Shown: positions 1-11,346, counted from the stretch's first letter. The stretch is 64,000 nucleotides of DNA from Armadillidium nasatum (GCA_009176605.1 SEYY01001217.1:20853-84852); one strand, 5' to 3'. The notes: a model not told the origin generated them from the letters alone. Made by a program: numbers and translations.

Positions 1-8
1 CAGGTAAC

Positions 9-1347
9 ATGACTGATCAACAGTTTCGGGAATTCGTAGCGGAAAGTTTAGTCACACAACAGGCTCACAACACTATGGTTTCCCAAGCAATAACCATGAT
101 GACACAATTGTTCAACACGCCAAATCCCAACAAGGTTGTGCCACCAGCAAAGTTTAACCCTGACACAGACCAAGACCTTAAAGTATTCTTCCGTGAATTC
201 GAGGAATACTGCACAGTCCTGTACCCAACACAAAAACAGGATTGGATAAGGCTCTTGGGTTCGTATTTGCAGTCGTCTTATCTGGCCCTCTACCATCAAC
301 TCCATAAGGCGGATAAGATTTATGAAGAGATTAAACAGAACCTGATGGATCTGTTTAATAACGAGGACACGGTGAGACAAGAACGGGCAGTCCATGATTT
401 TATGGCTGCCAAAATGCGAAAAAACGAGACCGTAAGGATTTTTGCTATCCGGTTAATGGATCTCGCGAGGAAAGCTTACCAAACCACTACAGCGGAGGAT
501 TGTAAGGAACATGAGACAGTACGTCAAGTGTTTCTAGCAGCCTTAACGCCAGCAATTAACAAAGAAATCGCAAGTTATTTGCGTAACCATGAGTGGTGTT
601 CAGGAAACAAGGTTTCCTTTGATCAGCTGGTGAACCTGGCTGATTGACACTTTAAGGATCAAAAGAGACATGGCCAAGTATTCGTTTCTGAAATAGTGGA
701 TATCTCCAGAGTTTCCGCTGAGACGAGAGCCCAACCGAAGTCATGGGTGGATGTGGTGAAGCGATTGAAGAATACTTCTTCTAATGCCCAACTGCATGCC
801 ACCACAACCAGTCGAGAAACGGTCATCAGAAAAGGAACGTCAAAAGAAGCCCGGGGGAACCGCAGTCCCAAGTTCGTTAGGGACAAGCAACATAAAAGTA
901 GCGATAGTTCTAGCTCTTCGGGACGGTCGGATGACCGTAGGCAGAGTAATCGAAAGCGACAAACTTCACAAAGACAAAATAACCAGTGGTGTAGTTTTTG
1001 TGATAAAAACACACATTCAAAGGACACTTGTTATATTCTTAATAACAAGTGTTCCATTTGCAGGAAGAGTGGGCACTTGTCTTACAAGTGTTCACAAAAT
1101 CCTAAACAACAGAACCAACAACAACTACAACGGTATCCAGAGAATTGTCCCGTATGTAACCAGTATGGTCATGTGGGTAAACATTGTCTGGAATGGCAAA
1201 ACTGACGGCCAAGACACACACAGTAATTCTCCACCAAATTCAGGAGGGAACAGAACCACGCATACTTCAAAACAATCAACGGCGGAGAATGAAAATGCCA
1301 TTGGGGGTTTTTCTGTGCGAAATCAACAAGAGCAATCTTTAAACTAA
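9..1347 (+). pseudogene. gag: Gag polyprotein of element A (interrupted)
   Basis: This is the structural Gag protein, which assembles particles and binds element RNA. It aligns along its length with the open gag of A2 (30711-32366), which shows where A is broken. An AGA codon has become TGA at 645-647, a CGA has become TGA at about 1204, and a one-base shift follows. The C-terminal half has three CX2CX4HX4C knuckles (CSFC..H..C, CSIC..H..C, CPVC..H..C), preceded by a Ser/Arg-rich basic stretch. The first ATG in the window is at 9, but A2 shows about 100 more N-terminal residues, so the true start lies left of the window. Identification as Gag is firm. Confidence 0.85.
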
Positions 1348-1355
1348 TTGACCCC

Positions 1356-2597
1356 GTGACTAAGGCACCAGTCACGGTTGAAGGGTTAACTACTTCCATT
1401 GGGAGTCCCCCATTAGCAACGGAGTTAACTTCCACAATTAGTTTAAAGGAGAATATAACTAAGGGTGAAACTCTACTTCTACAATTTAGTAAATGCGAGA
1501 CCCAACCTTTAATGGTCGCAGTAGAAGTAGTAGACTACCCAGGAACTTGTTTCCATTCCCTAATAGATAATGGAGCCGAGATCAACTTAATAAAAGAAAG
1601 CTCTGTTTCAATATAAAAAAAATTTTTTTTACAGAGCGCCATTGCTCTGTAAAAAAAAAAATGGTACACAACAATATCCATCGGTGGTGGCAAGGGTCAC
1701 AGGCATTGGAAATGCGCATATTCCTATACACGAGTTTGTAATCTTAAGATTAAGGTTCAAAACGGGTATATTTCAACTTTGGAGATATTTTATATACTTC
1801 CAGATTCCTCTATGGATCACTCCATGGTTATTGGAGTTACTCTTCTACGAGCAAATTCCTTATTACTCGATATGTCAACTTATCAACTCTTCCAAAGAAC
1901 AGGAAATGAATTCGGGGCAATATCAAAAGACCCAACGAAATTAACCTGTCGAGAGGTCATCAACTCACAGAATGTGGAAATTCCCGCTAACCATTACAAG
2001 ATGATAGATGTCAAAATGGCATATCAAGGAACCAACTTTTCTACTTCAACAATGTTAGTGGAACCACAAGAAAAAGTAGAAGTGGAAGTAGTGACTGGAA
2101 TAATTAACTGCGAAGAACCGTTTCAAATTCTAATCTGCAATAAGGACACCTCAAGGTTTTTACCAGGAGGGCAAGTGTTGGGAATTGCAACAGCATTACC
2201 AGATAATAACGTAGAGGTTTCTATAAATAGGCATCAACTTGATTCAACACAAGAATCAAGCATCGCTTCTTGGACTCGCAATAAGATTATTGAAGAGTTC
2301 AAGATAGATGAAATAAACGTTAATCAAGAGCAGAAAGAACAACTGATCAACCTTCTTCAACAATATCCAACTGTCTTAAGTATGGATGATGAAGACGTTG
2401 GATTAGCAACTAACATCCAACATGAAATTGAATTGGACACCAACATTCCAATTCATGTACAATTCATGTACCTGTTCGAAGGTTTCAAGGACCTTTGGCT
2501 CAAGAAATTCCAAGAACAGTGTGAAGAGTTGGAGAGAGGGGATATTATCAGACACCAGTTACTCTCCATATTCTGCTCCTGTGGTACCAGTACGTAA
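1356..2597 (+). pseudogene. pol: Aspartic protease and pol linker of element A
   Basis: The frame starting near 1356 holds LIDNGAEINLI, a retropepsin active-site motif in which the usual DTG/DSG reads DNG. The hydrophobic context fits a Ty3/gypsy protease. The frame stops at about 1614, just before a run of A and T residues (1612-1670) that breaks the domain. The 1779-2597 frame continues with the protease C-terminal half and the linker towards RT; its end is out of frame with the RT that begins around 2550. Some downstream residues (QHEIELDTNIPIHVQ) resemble the stretch that usually precedes gypsy RT. The active-site change plus frameshifts make this a dead protease. Confidence 0.65.
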
Positions 2598-3343
2598 GCC
2601 TGACGGTAAACTACGGCTTTGTATTGATTACCGTGCCCTCAACAAGCACACAAAAGCAGATGCCTTTCCTTTGCCAAACTTGATTGACTCCATTTACAAC
2701 ATGAGTGGAGCCAAATTGTTTACAACCATAGATTTGGTAAGGGGGTATTATCAAATCGAGATGGCCAAAGATTCAATTGAGAAAACGGCATTCTCAACGC
2801 CGTTGGCTCACTACGAGTTCCTTACGAATGCCTTTCGGGGTAAAAGGAGGACCAGCAACCTTCCAAAGAGGTATGATGCTTTGCCTTAGCAGGAATACCT
2901 TTGTCGGAAGTTAATGGTATATCTCGACGATTTGATAATCCGATCAGAGACCTTTGACCAACATTTGAGCTCACTTGCGAAAGTGTTGGCTGCGTTACAA
3001 AGCAAATGGTTTTAAGTTGAAGCCAGGAAAGACTAAATTGTGTCGTGAAAGTGTTCAATTTTTAGGACACTTAATTGATCCAAATGGGATACAACCGATT
3101 GATCGAAATTTAAGTGGAGTACTTAATTTTCCACAACCAACAACTATAAAACAATTACGGTCTTTCTTGGGTATGGTGAATTTCTATCGAAGACATATTC
3201 CCGATTGTTCAATAATTTGTAAGCCACTTTCGGCTCAAGTTGGGGGTAAAACAGTTAATTGGACTCCAGAATGCCAGGAGGCATTCGAAAAGTTAAAATC
3301 AGCGTTGGTGGAGCCACCGACGTTAGCCTTTCCCAGATTATAG
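2422..3343 (+). pseudogene. pol: Reverse transcriptase of element A (frameshifted)
   Basis: RNA-dependent DNA polymerase. Visible motifs are VRKPDGKLRLCIDYRALN, DAFPLPNLIDSI, FTTIDLVRGYYQIEM and KTAFSTPLAHYEF in the frame to 2889. The catalytic box, VYLDDLII, is read at about 2910-2940 in another frame. Thumb/connection residues follow in the 2975-3343 frame (FLGHLIDPNGI, LRSFLGMVNFYRRHIPDCS). The motif set and spacing are those of Ty3/gypsy RT. At least two frameshifts separate the fingers, the YLDD box and the thumb, so no active enzyme is possible from this copy. Confidence 0.85.
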
Positions 3344-3735
3344 CCCAACAGCTCCACCATTAGAACTACACGTTGATGCTTCGTCAATTGGAGCAGGAGG
3401 AGTCTTATCACAAACTATTGATGGCGTAAATCGACCCATATCTTATATCTCAAAAACCTTTTCCAAATCTCAAATGAACTACTTCTACAACGGAAAAGGA
3501 GCTTGCAGCATTGAGATGGGCCGTTAAAACTTTACGACCATTCTTGTGTTCGAAGAAATTCATTATTTTCACTGACCATGAGCCTCTGGTATATCTTAAT
3601 AACATGGCGGCAGTTGACGGACGTATCGCTCGCACATTACGTGACTTGACCGATTATGACTATGACATCCGCTACATAAAAGGTCAAGATAACGTAGTAG
3701 CTGATGCGTTGTCCAGAGCTCCAGTGGAGGCACTC
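3344..3735 (+). pseudogene. pol: RNase H domain of element A
   Basis: The RNase H domain degrades the RNA strand of the RNA/DNA hybrid during reverse transcription. After a frame change at 3343, LHVDASSIGAGGVL is read near 3366-3410 (first catalytic Asp), then TTEKELAALRWAVKTLRPFL in the original frame near 3490-3545. The stretch FTDHEPLVYLNNMAA and a C-terminal GQDNVVADALSRAP close the domain at about 3723. These are the standard Ty3/gypsy RNase H signatures. The listed 212-codon frame from 3511 starts inside the domain and runs on into the OTU-like segment without interruption. Confidence 0.8.
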
Positions 3736-3799
3736 CCGGATGATCAGGATGATCAACTGGAAGTTGTCACCATTGATCAAGTTCAGCCTTCAGGTTTTA

Positions 3800-4149
3800 T
3801 TCCTGAAGGTTATACAGTTCATTTAATGCCAGGAGGAGGAAACTCCTTGTTTCAATCTTTATCCATGTGGTTGGAAGGAACTCCTGATAACCATATGGAG
3901 ATTAGGGAAACAGTAGCGGAAGAACTTATCAAACATCCCGCTAAGTATCAACTTAAAGGCAGGAATATTACAAAGAAGCTGAAGTTGCTGAAGCTACCTG
4001 GCCAACTTCCAATTCCAGAAGCAATATTAGCCTTTGCTAATATATCTAAATGCCTTGTACGAGTTTTCTACCATGACAACAATCCATTAACATATGGAAC
4101 TCCTGAAGATGTCTGTAACTATATCAATAATGTATCCGATATATGTTAA
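3800..4149 (+). pseudogene. OTU-like cysteine-protease domain between RNase H and integrase
   Basis: The sequence continues in frame from RNase H. Residues around 3826-3860 read MPGGGNSLFQSLSMWLEG, followed by HMEIRETVAEEL and, later, a hydrophobic LVRVFYHDN strand. This matches the start of OTU-family deubiquitinase-like domains (P-G-D-G-N-C-L-F, then H..IR..V, then an I-x-V-Y strand). In this copy the positions of the catalytic Asp and Cys are Gly (3835-3837) and Ser (TCC, 3844-3846), so it would be inactive. The catalytic His region is not visible before the stop at 4149. The family assignment is a motif judgement. If right, the element carried an accessory protease that could act on ubiquitin or on its own polyprotein. 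Confidence 0.55.
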
Positions 4150-5238
4150 TATCTTGAACCATGCAAAATAAATAAATATCGTCAACATTTGTCAATTAAC
4201 CATTGACGAACTTGATGAATTATTTAGCGCTGATGAAGAGGTTATACTCCAAGAACAATTCAAGGTCAATGTTCTTCACAAACTGAGGAGAGCATTGAAT
4301 CCGATCCCTACAAAAATACAACTTTTCGTGAACATGGATTAGAAATATTTCGCCCATATCGAACATCTTTTCTTGTTTGGAGACTTAATCTTCATCCAAA
4401 ACGAAAATACTCCGCGAATGGTAATATCCATGCCTCTTCTAATTCCGTTAGTTTTGGATTTACATTTACAAAACGTAAATCCAAATTCAGGAACACCGAA
4501 ACCTATTGCATTGGTGAGAGAGGATTTATGGCATCCAAAACTTGCTAAGTGTTGCTACGTGACATTTGTAAGGTCTTGTATGACATGTCAACTTAACAAA
4601 AATAATCCTACTGTGATTATTCCGCCTGTAATGAAGATAACAACGTCTTTTCCATTCGAATTGTTAGCGGTTGATTTATTACAATTACCGCGGACTTTTC
4701 GAAATCACTCTTATGCTCTTGTAGCGATTGATCACTTTACTAAGTATCTTTTGTAATTCCCATGAAGGATAAATCTGCAAAAACAGTAAGCATTTTGTTG
4801 AAATTTAAACTTATTCCATTCTTGCCGCGGGTTCTGCAGAAAATTCTTTCTGATCAAGGGACTGAATTTTCTTCAGTACTTTTTAACAAAGTATTGGAGG
4901 AATTTGCCATTGAGCATTTGTTGGCATCTAGTCATCGGCCACAAACGAATGGAGTTATGGAACGGATAAACCGAACCATGCTTCAGACTTTGCGAATGAG
5001 GATTCAACAAAACCCAACTGATTGGGATTTACAACTACCACAAGTGGTTGTAAAATACAATACTTGGCATTCAGCAATCAAGTCAACTCCAAGTGACTTC
5101 TTAGTTCAACAACAACATTCGTTGCAAGGAGAAATCCTTGTTTACGACAATATTGGAAGTCATCTGCTGAAAATTTTTCACCTTTCAACCTTGGTGATAA
5201 AGTCGCGTATAAATCTTTATTTCAAGGAAATCTTGTAA
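4150..5238 (+). pseudogene. pol: Integrase of element A
   Basis: DDE integrase that inserts the element cDNA. A zinc-binding HHCC region is readable near 4450-4600 (LDLHLQN..LWHP..SCMTCQLNK). The catalytic core follows: LLAVDLLQL (first D, ~4660), ILSDQGTEFSS (second D, ~4848) and TNGVMERINRTM (E, ~4955). A stop at 4756 plus a shift separate the first Asp from the rest. The segment 4150-4372 before the zinc finger is a poorly conserved acidic linker with stops. The frame after the E motif ends at 5238 with residues typical of an integrase C-terminus. Assignment is firm; function is lost. Confidence 0.82.
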
Positions 5239-5319
5239 ACAACAAGTTTAAACCTAAATTTAGGAGACAGTACGTGATTACGTGATTACTAAATTACTAA
5301 ATACAGGCTAATTTTTCAC

Positions 5320-6149
5320 AGCTCCAGAAATAGGTTGATGTTCCCAGATATCTCTTACGAAATCCTTATTTCCGCCAACATCAACAGAATCAACATTTTC
5401 AACAACAGAACGAAGCTTACCAACAAGAGCAAGCGGAAATCAACGAAGAACAGGGGGAGATATCAAATGAAGAGTCATTGGCGGACACGTCGCCGACTCC
5501 AACAGTTTTACCTGAGAACAACAGTGACGAGGATGATGATGATTTTTCATATCAGCTCGCTGAAGAGGATCATCACTTGTTGGAGGAGTTGAGGAAGAGG
5601 CAGAATGAAAGCTCAGGAAGAGATCTTTAAATTGATTGATAATGATTATTCGACTTTCTTGTCTGACTCATACAGAGTTATACAAGAATCATTTGACTTG
5701 ACTATAGGAGAAATGAAGATTATCGGGTTAACACCGGATCAACCAGATCAACCAAAGTATCTAATGTAACCGACATTAACACTACAAGATTCACACAAAC
5801 AGATCTAACAATACTTCCAGAAGAAGAGGAGGAAGAAGAGGATCTGTTCAACACAACGATTAATGAATCATTTGAAGGGTTTTGTCCATTGGATTATTGG
5901 GTAGATCAGGATTCATTTAAGGGATTTGTGCCTAAGGCTCTTTCCACCATAATGGAAGAACCAGACAACTATTATCAGCTGCATTTCAACAGTGATGTCA
6001 GCGATAATTCGGCCGAATCTTTTGAAGGATTTGATCCAAAGGGGTTTTTCATTGAGGAAGACTACATGGAGCTTCAAGGATCTGTAGAAGCATCGCCATT
6101 GAAGGAAGAACGACAGATGGACATCACCTATTTAACGGGGATGGATTAA
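5320..6149 (+). pseudogene. Acidic, Q/N-rich ORF downstream of integrase (element A)
   Basis: I do not recognise this protein, but it is shared with A2 (32500-33433), where it is better preserved. A2 comparison shows a Gln/Asn-rich N-terminal part around 5370-5450, here out of frame, then a strongly acidic part. Residues from 5860 on carry a short repeated motif: SFEGFCPLDY, SFKGFVPKAL and SFEGFDPKGFF. There are no membrane segments, so it does not look like an envelope protein. The frame is broken several times between 5335 and 5889. Conservation in two diverged copies argues that it was a real product, possibly the C-terminal extension of Pol. Confidence 0.5.
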
Positions 6150-6610
6150 ACTGCAGAAAGACCTTCCCCATGACGATTGCAATCCTATGGAGAAGCCCAA
6201 CAACAAGAATTTATCATGAATCGTCCACTGAAATATCGTTCAAGACAGAAAAAGATAAGTGATATTGAACGATATTAAAGTGATAAATTATAAGTGATAA
6301 AATATAATACAAAATAAATATAATATAAAAGTGTTAAATTTAAGATCTATATACATGTAGATAAAATTACTACCAAATTAATAAATTATTTCACCACTAC
6401 TAATTAAGAATTTAACAATTACCTAGATTAACAATCTTAAATAAAGTCTAAGTAGTTTAATTATTAATGGTGGATGGATTAAATAACAAACAAAAATAAC
6501 ATTAAATAAAGATTAACAATAAACTTAACAAATGAAATATTGACATAGTGAATATATTGTATATATAATTTCATAAAATTTATATGTATCTATAAAGTTA
6601 TATTTTTATT
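6150..6610 (+). other. AT-rich spacer, possible intron before the last ORF of element A
   Basis: About 460 bases of nearly pure A+T with no coding potential separate the acidic ORF from the SGNH-like ORF. It ends in TTTTTATTTTTCAG at about 6601-6614, a good splice-acceptor-like sequence directly before the downstream ORF. A2 has an AT-rich spacer at the same place (33434-33955). A retroviral-type spliced message for the last ORF is possible but not shown. Confidence 0.35.
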
Positions 6611-6629
6611 TTTCAGTCACTGAGTGGGC

Positions 6630-8036
6630 AGAATGAGGAAACTCTTGTCCATAGGAACCTCTGAAGCGGGTACACTGGGATGAATGAGGGAACAATTTCA
6701 GTAGATCTATGAAGTTGACCTTTATGTTTCGTGCCATTCAGGCGCGAATTTATTGACCTTAGGGAGGCATCTCGCCAACTTCTTAAAATCCCATGGACCA
6801 ATGGATCAAATATATATATTTGGTCTAACATGTTCCATTTGGAAAAAGATCCCTCTAACTACAGACGACAAATCGATCCATGTCATCACATGGAATTCAG
6901 CATGCAATTTGTATTTTGTTACTATCCAGATGAACACTATTGTCAGCTTAGCAGTTTGGTCCAACCCTGCCGCGAGGGTATATCTGGTCATTCCTATTAT
7001 GAAGGACATTCCTTCCTTCAATGAAGCCTACCTCCAACGTCAAGGCCAGAGTGACCTAGTACCCTCACTAGAGGAACATCCTCAACTCCAATGAGCATTC
7101 CTTAACAAAAAGGCTCGTGAGATGTTCGGGCAGACGGTTGAATTACAGGGTAACAACATGCCTTGGATTCAAAAGCGGACTTTCTCAATGAAAACCGTTT
7201 TTGACCGTTACTATAACAACAGGAGTCAAGGCAACCCTCATCATCAATTCTGGATGGGAGGATCAGATAGGTCGAATGCTTTGGATCTGTGTTATGATGG
7301 TCTACATTACACAGAAACCGCCTTTGAAGAAATGTTCGCATTCTTTAACTTTAACAGACGGGCTCAAGAACATAGACCAGCTACAACCACTAGTATCCCA
7401 ATAACCACTACTACAACATCAGTGGTTGTTGAAGAAGTAGAGTCTGTCCCTGGACCTTCGGGTATCCAAGAGCGGATAGAGTACCGAAGACCTCGTCAAC
7501 CTCAACAACGGACGGTACCATCTACACCAAAAAGGCGAACCAAAGGTAAATCGGAAACTAGAGTATACTACTCTAAGGCGTTCGTGGATTCCATGGACAT
7601 GGGCGAACAACCTCAAACTTCCTCCGAGTCATCACAACCACATGACGGAGTAAAAAAGGATAAAAAGAAGGGTTCGTTTACGGATTGTCCTCTACCATCC
7701 TCCAAACCAAGAGAGAGTTGTCCAACAAATACTCTTCCAACAACATCAACAGCATCTACCTCTAAATCAAAAGTTAAAATATTACAGAGGAAATCTAATC
7801 TACGTAGGAAGATGCGACGTCAAGATGCTAAGCAGGAAGGATCTTGTAAGAAGTCGACGGGTAATAACCCAACAGCTTCAACGTCGACTATGTCACCTGA
7901 ATTTCTCACCTTCACTGCAGTGCAGGCATCTAAACTTTGGAGGTTTACAAAGGAAAAAAGTGTCTCAAAAGAGGATGCTCTGAAGGAGTTTACTCGGGCT
8001 TTCGAGCAGGCGACCGAAATGGATCACCAAGATTAA
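6630..8036 (+). pseudogene. SGNH-hydrolase-like domain with basic, low-complexity tail (element A)
   Basis: One frame runs from about 6630 to 8036, interrupted by TAG near 6700 and TGA at 7092-7094. The N-terminal part matches A2's FLGTSEVGVLERI and VSC.SGANLL, which resemble blocks I and II of SGNH/GDSL hydrolases. Near 7290-7320 it reads LCYDGLHYTETAFEEMF, the D-x-x-H block V signature. From about 7370 the protein becomes Thr/Ser/Pro-rich and then very basic (PKRRTKGK, SNLRRKMRRQ), suggesting nucleic-acid binding. It ends with a helical LWRFTKEKSVSKEDALKEF segment. The SGNH assignment is inference from motifs; block III is not clear. Its place after integrase is where envelope or accessory genes sit. 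Confidence 0.45.
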
Positions 8037-8549
8037 GTTTCTATTGTTCTTTCGTAGGTTAGAGAGGTGAGATGTAATACAGTTGATAGGGAACTTTCAG
8101 TCCTTTTCTTCAACACAACTTTCCCATCTTCTTCATGATCAATTATTTCCGTGGCATCCTTTCATCTTAACACAACTACTTGCCATTCTTAAAGTTGGTC
8201 ATCTTCAACACCGAGCCCAACTTTGGTAAGGGGCATGGGCACATTCATATGCTCATACTAATTCCCTTTATTGTTTTTTCTCAGATGTGCTACCAAGGAG
8301 TGGAATGTGAAGAAGAGGGAAAAGAACCATAACATATTAAAGATAATTATTTAATTTTTTTTTTTTGTATTTTGCTTCTTTTTTTTCTAACTTTCGTATT
8401 CTTCTTTTTTTAGGTTGGAATAAATTTACAAAAATTTACAAAAACAAATCATAAAATAAAATAAAAAAAATAACAAACAAAAAAGAAAGACACAAAATAA
8501 AGAAGTATTAGATTCATCTCTATGTGAATAATACGTGAGTACTATAGGA
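8037..8549 (+). other. 3' region of element A, no coding sequence
   Basis: Non-coding tail. The part to about 8225 is homologous to the A2 sequence that precedes its 3' LTR (shared wording around GAGAGGTGAGATGT and CCAACTTTGGTAAGGGG). From 8230 to 8340 there may be a diverged LTR, then T- and A-rich low-complexity DNA up to the start of the palindrome at 8550. Confidence 0.5.
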
Positions 8550-8870
8550 TAGGAAATTCTTACCTTATCATCAAAACCTCACTTGTTTTATATTCTTTTG
8601 GTTGGGGTTTTAATACAATCAATGGTAGTTTGATTTTATTTTCAAATAATATATTTTACAAAGATTTTTTTTATTTTAGTTATTTTGCACCTACTTGTGT
8701 TCACTAGAACAAACCAAGCTGAATCAATGAGATGGGCATATACTGACAGAAAAGCTGCTGCAATAATCGATATATCATTCTTAAATATCAAGACAGTTAA
8801 TTACAAATATAAAAAAAAAATTGATTTACCTTTTCTTTCTATTTTCTTTTCTTTCTAATCAGGGTTGGTG

Positions 8871-8957
8871 ATTTTTTTGATTTTTTTTAAAAAATCAAAA
8901 AAATCAAAAAATCAATGATTTTTTTGATTTTTTTGATTTTTTTAAAAAATAAAAAAA
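8871..8957. repeat. TTTTTTGA-type microsatellite
   Basis: Alternating T-runs with GA and A-runs with TC, just inside the fold-back element's end. The same repeat is seen at 12080-12145 (inverted) and 56182-56230. Confidence 0.8.
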
Positions 8958-9334
8958 CTGTTTTTTTTTATTTGTTTTATTTTGTCATATTTTTTGATAC
9001 ATAATGATATAACAGATATATTAGTTCCTTCTTACTGTGTTAAAAAACTTTAAAGTAGTTTATATATTAGAAATATAACTTCCTTAATATTTGGTTCAAG
9101 ATTTCATATAGGGTAATACAAGAATCTGATCTTCATTAATATAATTTATCCAATATAGAACTGTTAGAGTTTAGAATTCCTAATATATATTCAATCAAAT
9201 CTTCAACAAAATTTTATTGAGCTTTAATCTAATGCAATTTGAGGTTATAGACAAAAGAGAAAACAGAAAAGACAATTCCTTTTAATTTTCAACCATTTAA
9301 ATTTTTATATAACATTATAAGAAAACAATATTCA

Positions 9335-9335
<1 letters not shown>

Positions 9336-9381
<46 letters not shown>

Positions 9382-11346
9382 ACGCCACCACTCACGGGCA
9401 GAGCCCTTTTCAAGGAGGGGGCACAAACACAAGGACAAACTCACACAAACACACACACCTAACGCACATCCCTCAGGTGGGCGCAGACGGAAGACTTGAA
9501 GAGTGGAAGATTAAATACAGTTGGAAAAATAGAAGATGGTAGAGAATTCCACAGAATAGAGGTGGCTGGAAAGAAGAGGTACCACAACGGGCTAGCCTGG
9601 GATTCCCTACGTCCACACAAAATTGGTGCGAAAGCAGGGCACCTCTCGTGCAACGAGGACGACGCAACGGTGGAGGAATGCGAGAGGCCAATTCCCTCGA
9701 GCACCTGCCATTGTAGTACCTGTAGAAAAGAGATAGCGCCAACGTCACGTCACAGGGACAGAGGGTCAAGAGTTTGAAAGTAGGGGACAGTTTATTAATC
9801 TCATAGCTTTTGACTCAACCCTATCCAGAAGAGAGGAGGAGCCAGAGCCCCCCCAAATGTGAGAACGGTACTCCATACAAGGGCGAATAAGACCCTTATA
9901 TATCTGGAGTAACTGCTCAGAAGAAAAAAAAACTCGCAACCTGAACAGAACTCCCAGCTTCTTAGAGGCAGCTTTAGCAACCATTGTGATATGTGGTTTC
10001 CAAGACAGTTTGTTGTTTATGTTTAGACCAAGAATGTTAATGTTATTTACAGGTGAGACAGGAGAGCCATCGAAGAGGATAGGAAAGTTAGGAGGTGTTT
10101 TTGAGAGGGAGATGTAAAGAAGTTGAGTTTTTAAAGAGTTGAATTTCACAAGGTTGCTATGTCCCCACCGGGAAATTCCATCCAGATCGGCAAGAATAGA
10201 ATCGGAAAGTTGAAGACGAGAAGCAAGTCTAGAAGCAAAAGAGGGAGCAGATTTGAAATGAGTAGAAGAATGTAGAGTTGAATCATCAGCATAAGAGTGA
10301 ACAGAGTTAGAAGTGCAGTGGAGAAGATCGTTAATGAAAAGTAAGAATAAGGTTGAAGATAAAACAGAACCCTGAGGAACGCCACAGTTGACAGAAAAGG
10401 AGGAAGAGGTCGCTCCATCTACAACTGCCGAAATGGAACGATCTGAGAGAAAACTAGACAAGAGTAAGCAAAGAGAAGGAGGAAACACAAAGGAAGGGAG
10501 CTTAGAGAGTAGTAACGCATGCCATACCCGGTCAGAAAGCCTTGGATATGTCAAGCGCCACCACACAAGACTCCCCGAAGTCCCTAAGGGCAGAAGACCA
10601 TAGATCAGTAGGATAGGAAAGTATGTCACCAGTTGACCTCGAGCGACGAAAGCCATTTTGGTGATCAGAGAGAGAGAAAGAGACTCCAAATGATCCAGGA
10701 AATGAGAGTTGAGGAGAGTTTCAAAAATTTTAGATAGAACACAAGTGAGAGCTATAGGTCGATAGTTAGAAGGGTCAGAACGGCTACCTTTTTTCGGGAT
10801 CGGCTGAACAAACGCACGCTTCCAGCATAGAGGAAAAGTATTAGTATTAAGGCATAGAGAGTAGAGCTGAACAAGGACAGGGGCCAACTCGGAAGCACAC
10901 TCCCTCGGAACACGAGGGGGAATGCCATCCGGACCACTGGCCTTCCTGACGTTCATAGATTTCAGGATCCCATGCACCCGATCATGAGTAATTATAGGTA
11001 GAGGCATGGGACACCTGAGAGGAGAATGAGTAGGAGGAGGGATGCCAGAATCGAGCAGGGTGGAATTAGATGAAAAAAGGAGGCCGAAGAGATTAGCCTT
11101 TTCAGAAGGAGTATTAGCTACAGAACCATCAGAGCGAATAAGAGGAGGAAAGGCAGATTTACAGAAGTTGTTAGAGATATTTTTGACAAGAGGCCAGAAA
11201 TTTTTATCAGTAGGAGAGCCATGGAGGTCAGCGCACTTCCTTTTAATGAAAGTACGCTTAGTCCGTCGCGAAGAACATCCCTGCATCGATTCCGGGCTGA
11301 ATGAAAATTAGCAAGAGTGATATTAGAAGGAGAGTTTTTCCATCCA
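9336..11346 (-). mobile_element. 5'-truncated non-LTR retrotransposon (Jockey/CR1-group), inserted in fold-back arm
   Basis: The minus-strand element ends in a poly(A) tail, seen as about 40 T on the plus strand (9338-9376). It starts at about 11346, inside the coding region, so it is 5'-truncated. CATCT flanks both sides (left before the T-run, right before ATATAAATT), a plausible 5-bp target-site duplication. The 3' UTR just inside the tail matches the 3' end of the copy at 29059-30375. Confidence 0.85.
9459..11343 (-). pseudogene. Reverse transcriptase of the truncated non-LTR element
   Basis: LINE reverse transcriptase that would copy element RNA at the nicked target. Read on the minus strand: RKASGPDGIPPRV, WKRAFVQPIPKKGS, SNYRPIALTCVLSKIFE, then GVPQGSVLSSTLFLLFIND and the catalytic HSYADDSTLH at about 10275-10305. 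The C-terminal part has CMEY.SHIWGGSGSSSLLDRVESKA and RYYNGRCSRELASRIPPPLRR. The 506-codon frame 9766-11286 looks open, but between about 10545 and 10680 it passes through the wrong frame (compensating indels replace the GFRRSRSTGD and VALDISKAFD motifs). The last part (9459-9769) is in another frame. Endonuclease is missing. Confidence 0.85.

Larger units (their letters stand above)
1..8550 (+). mobile_element. Ty3/gypsy-type LTR retrotransposon A (5' end outside window)
   Basis: Order on the plus strand is gag with three zinc knuckles, protease, reverse transcriptase, RNase H, an OTU-like segment, integrase, an acidic ORF and an SGNH-like/basic ORF. A polypurine-like tract (GGTAAGGGG) lies near 8223-8231. 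Element A2 at 30.5-34.6 kb has homologous gag, acidic ORF and SGNH-like start, and its 3' LTR starts just after the same tract, so A's 3' LTR should start near 8230. What follows in A is only loosely similar to A2's LTR, so the right limit is approximate. The reading frame is broken many times and this copy cannot encode a full polyprotein. Confidence 0.85.

Noticed and set aside
6613-6831. Minus-strand ORF
   Set aside because: Opposite to the SGNH-like ORF, no family features.
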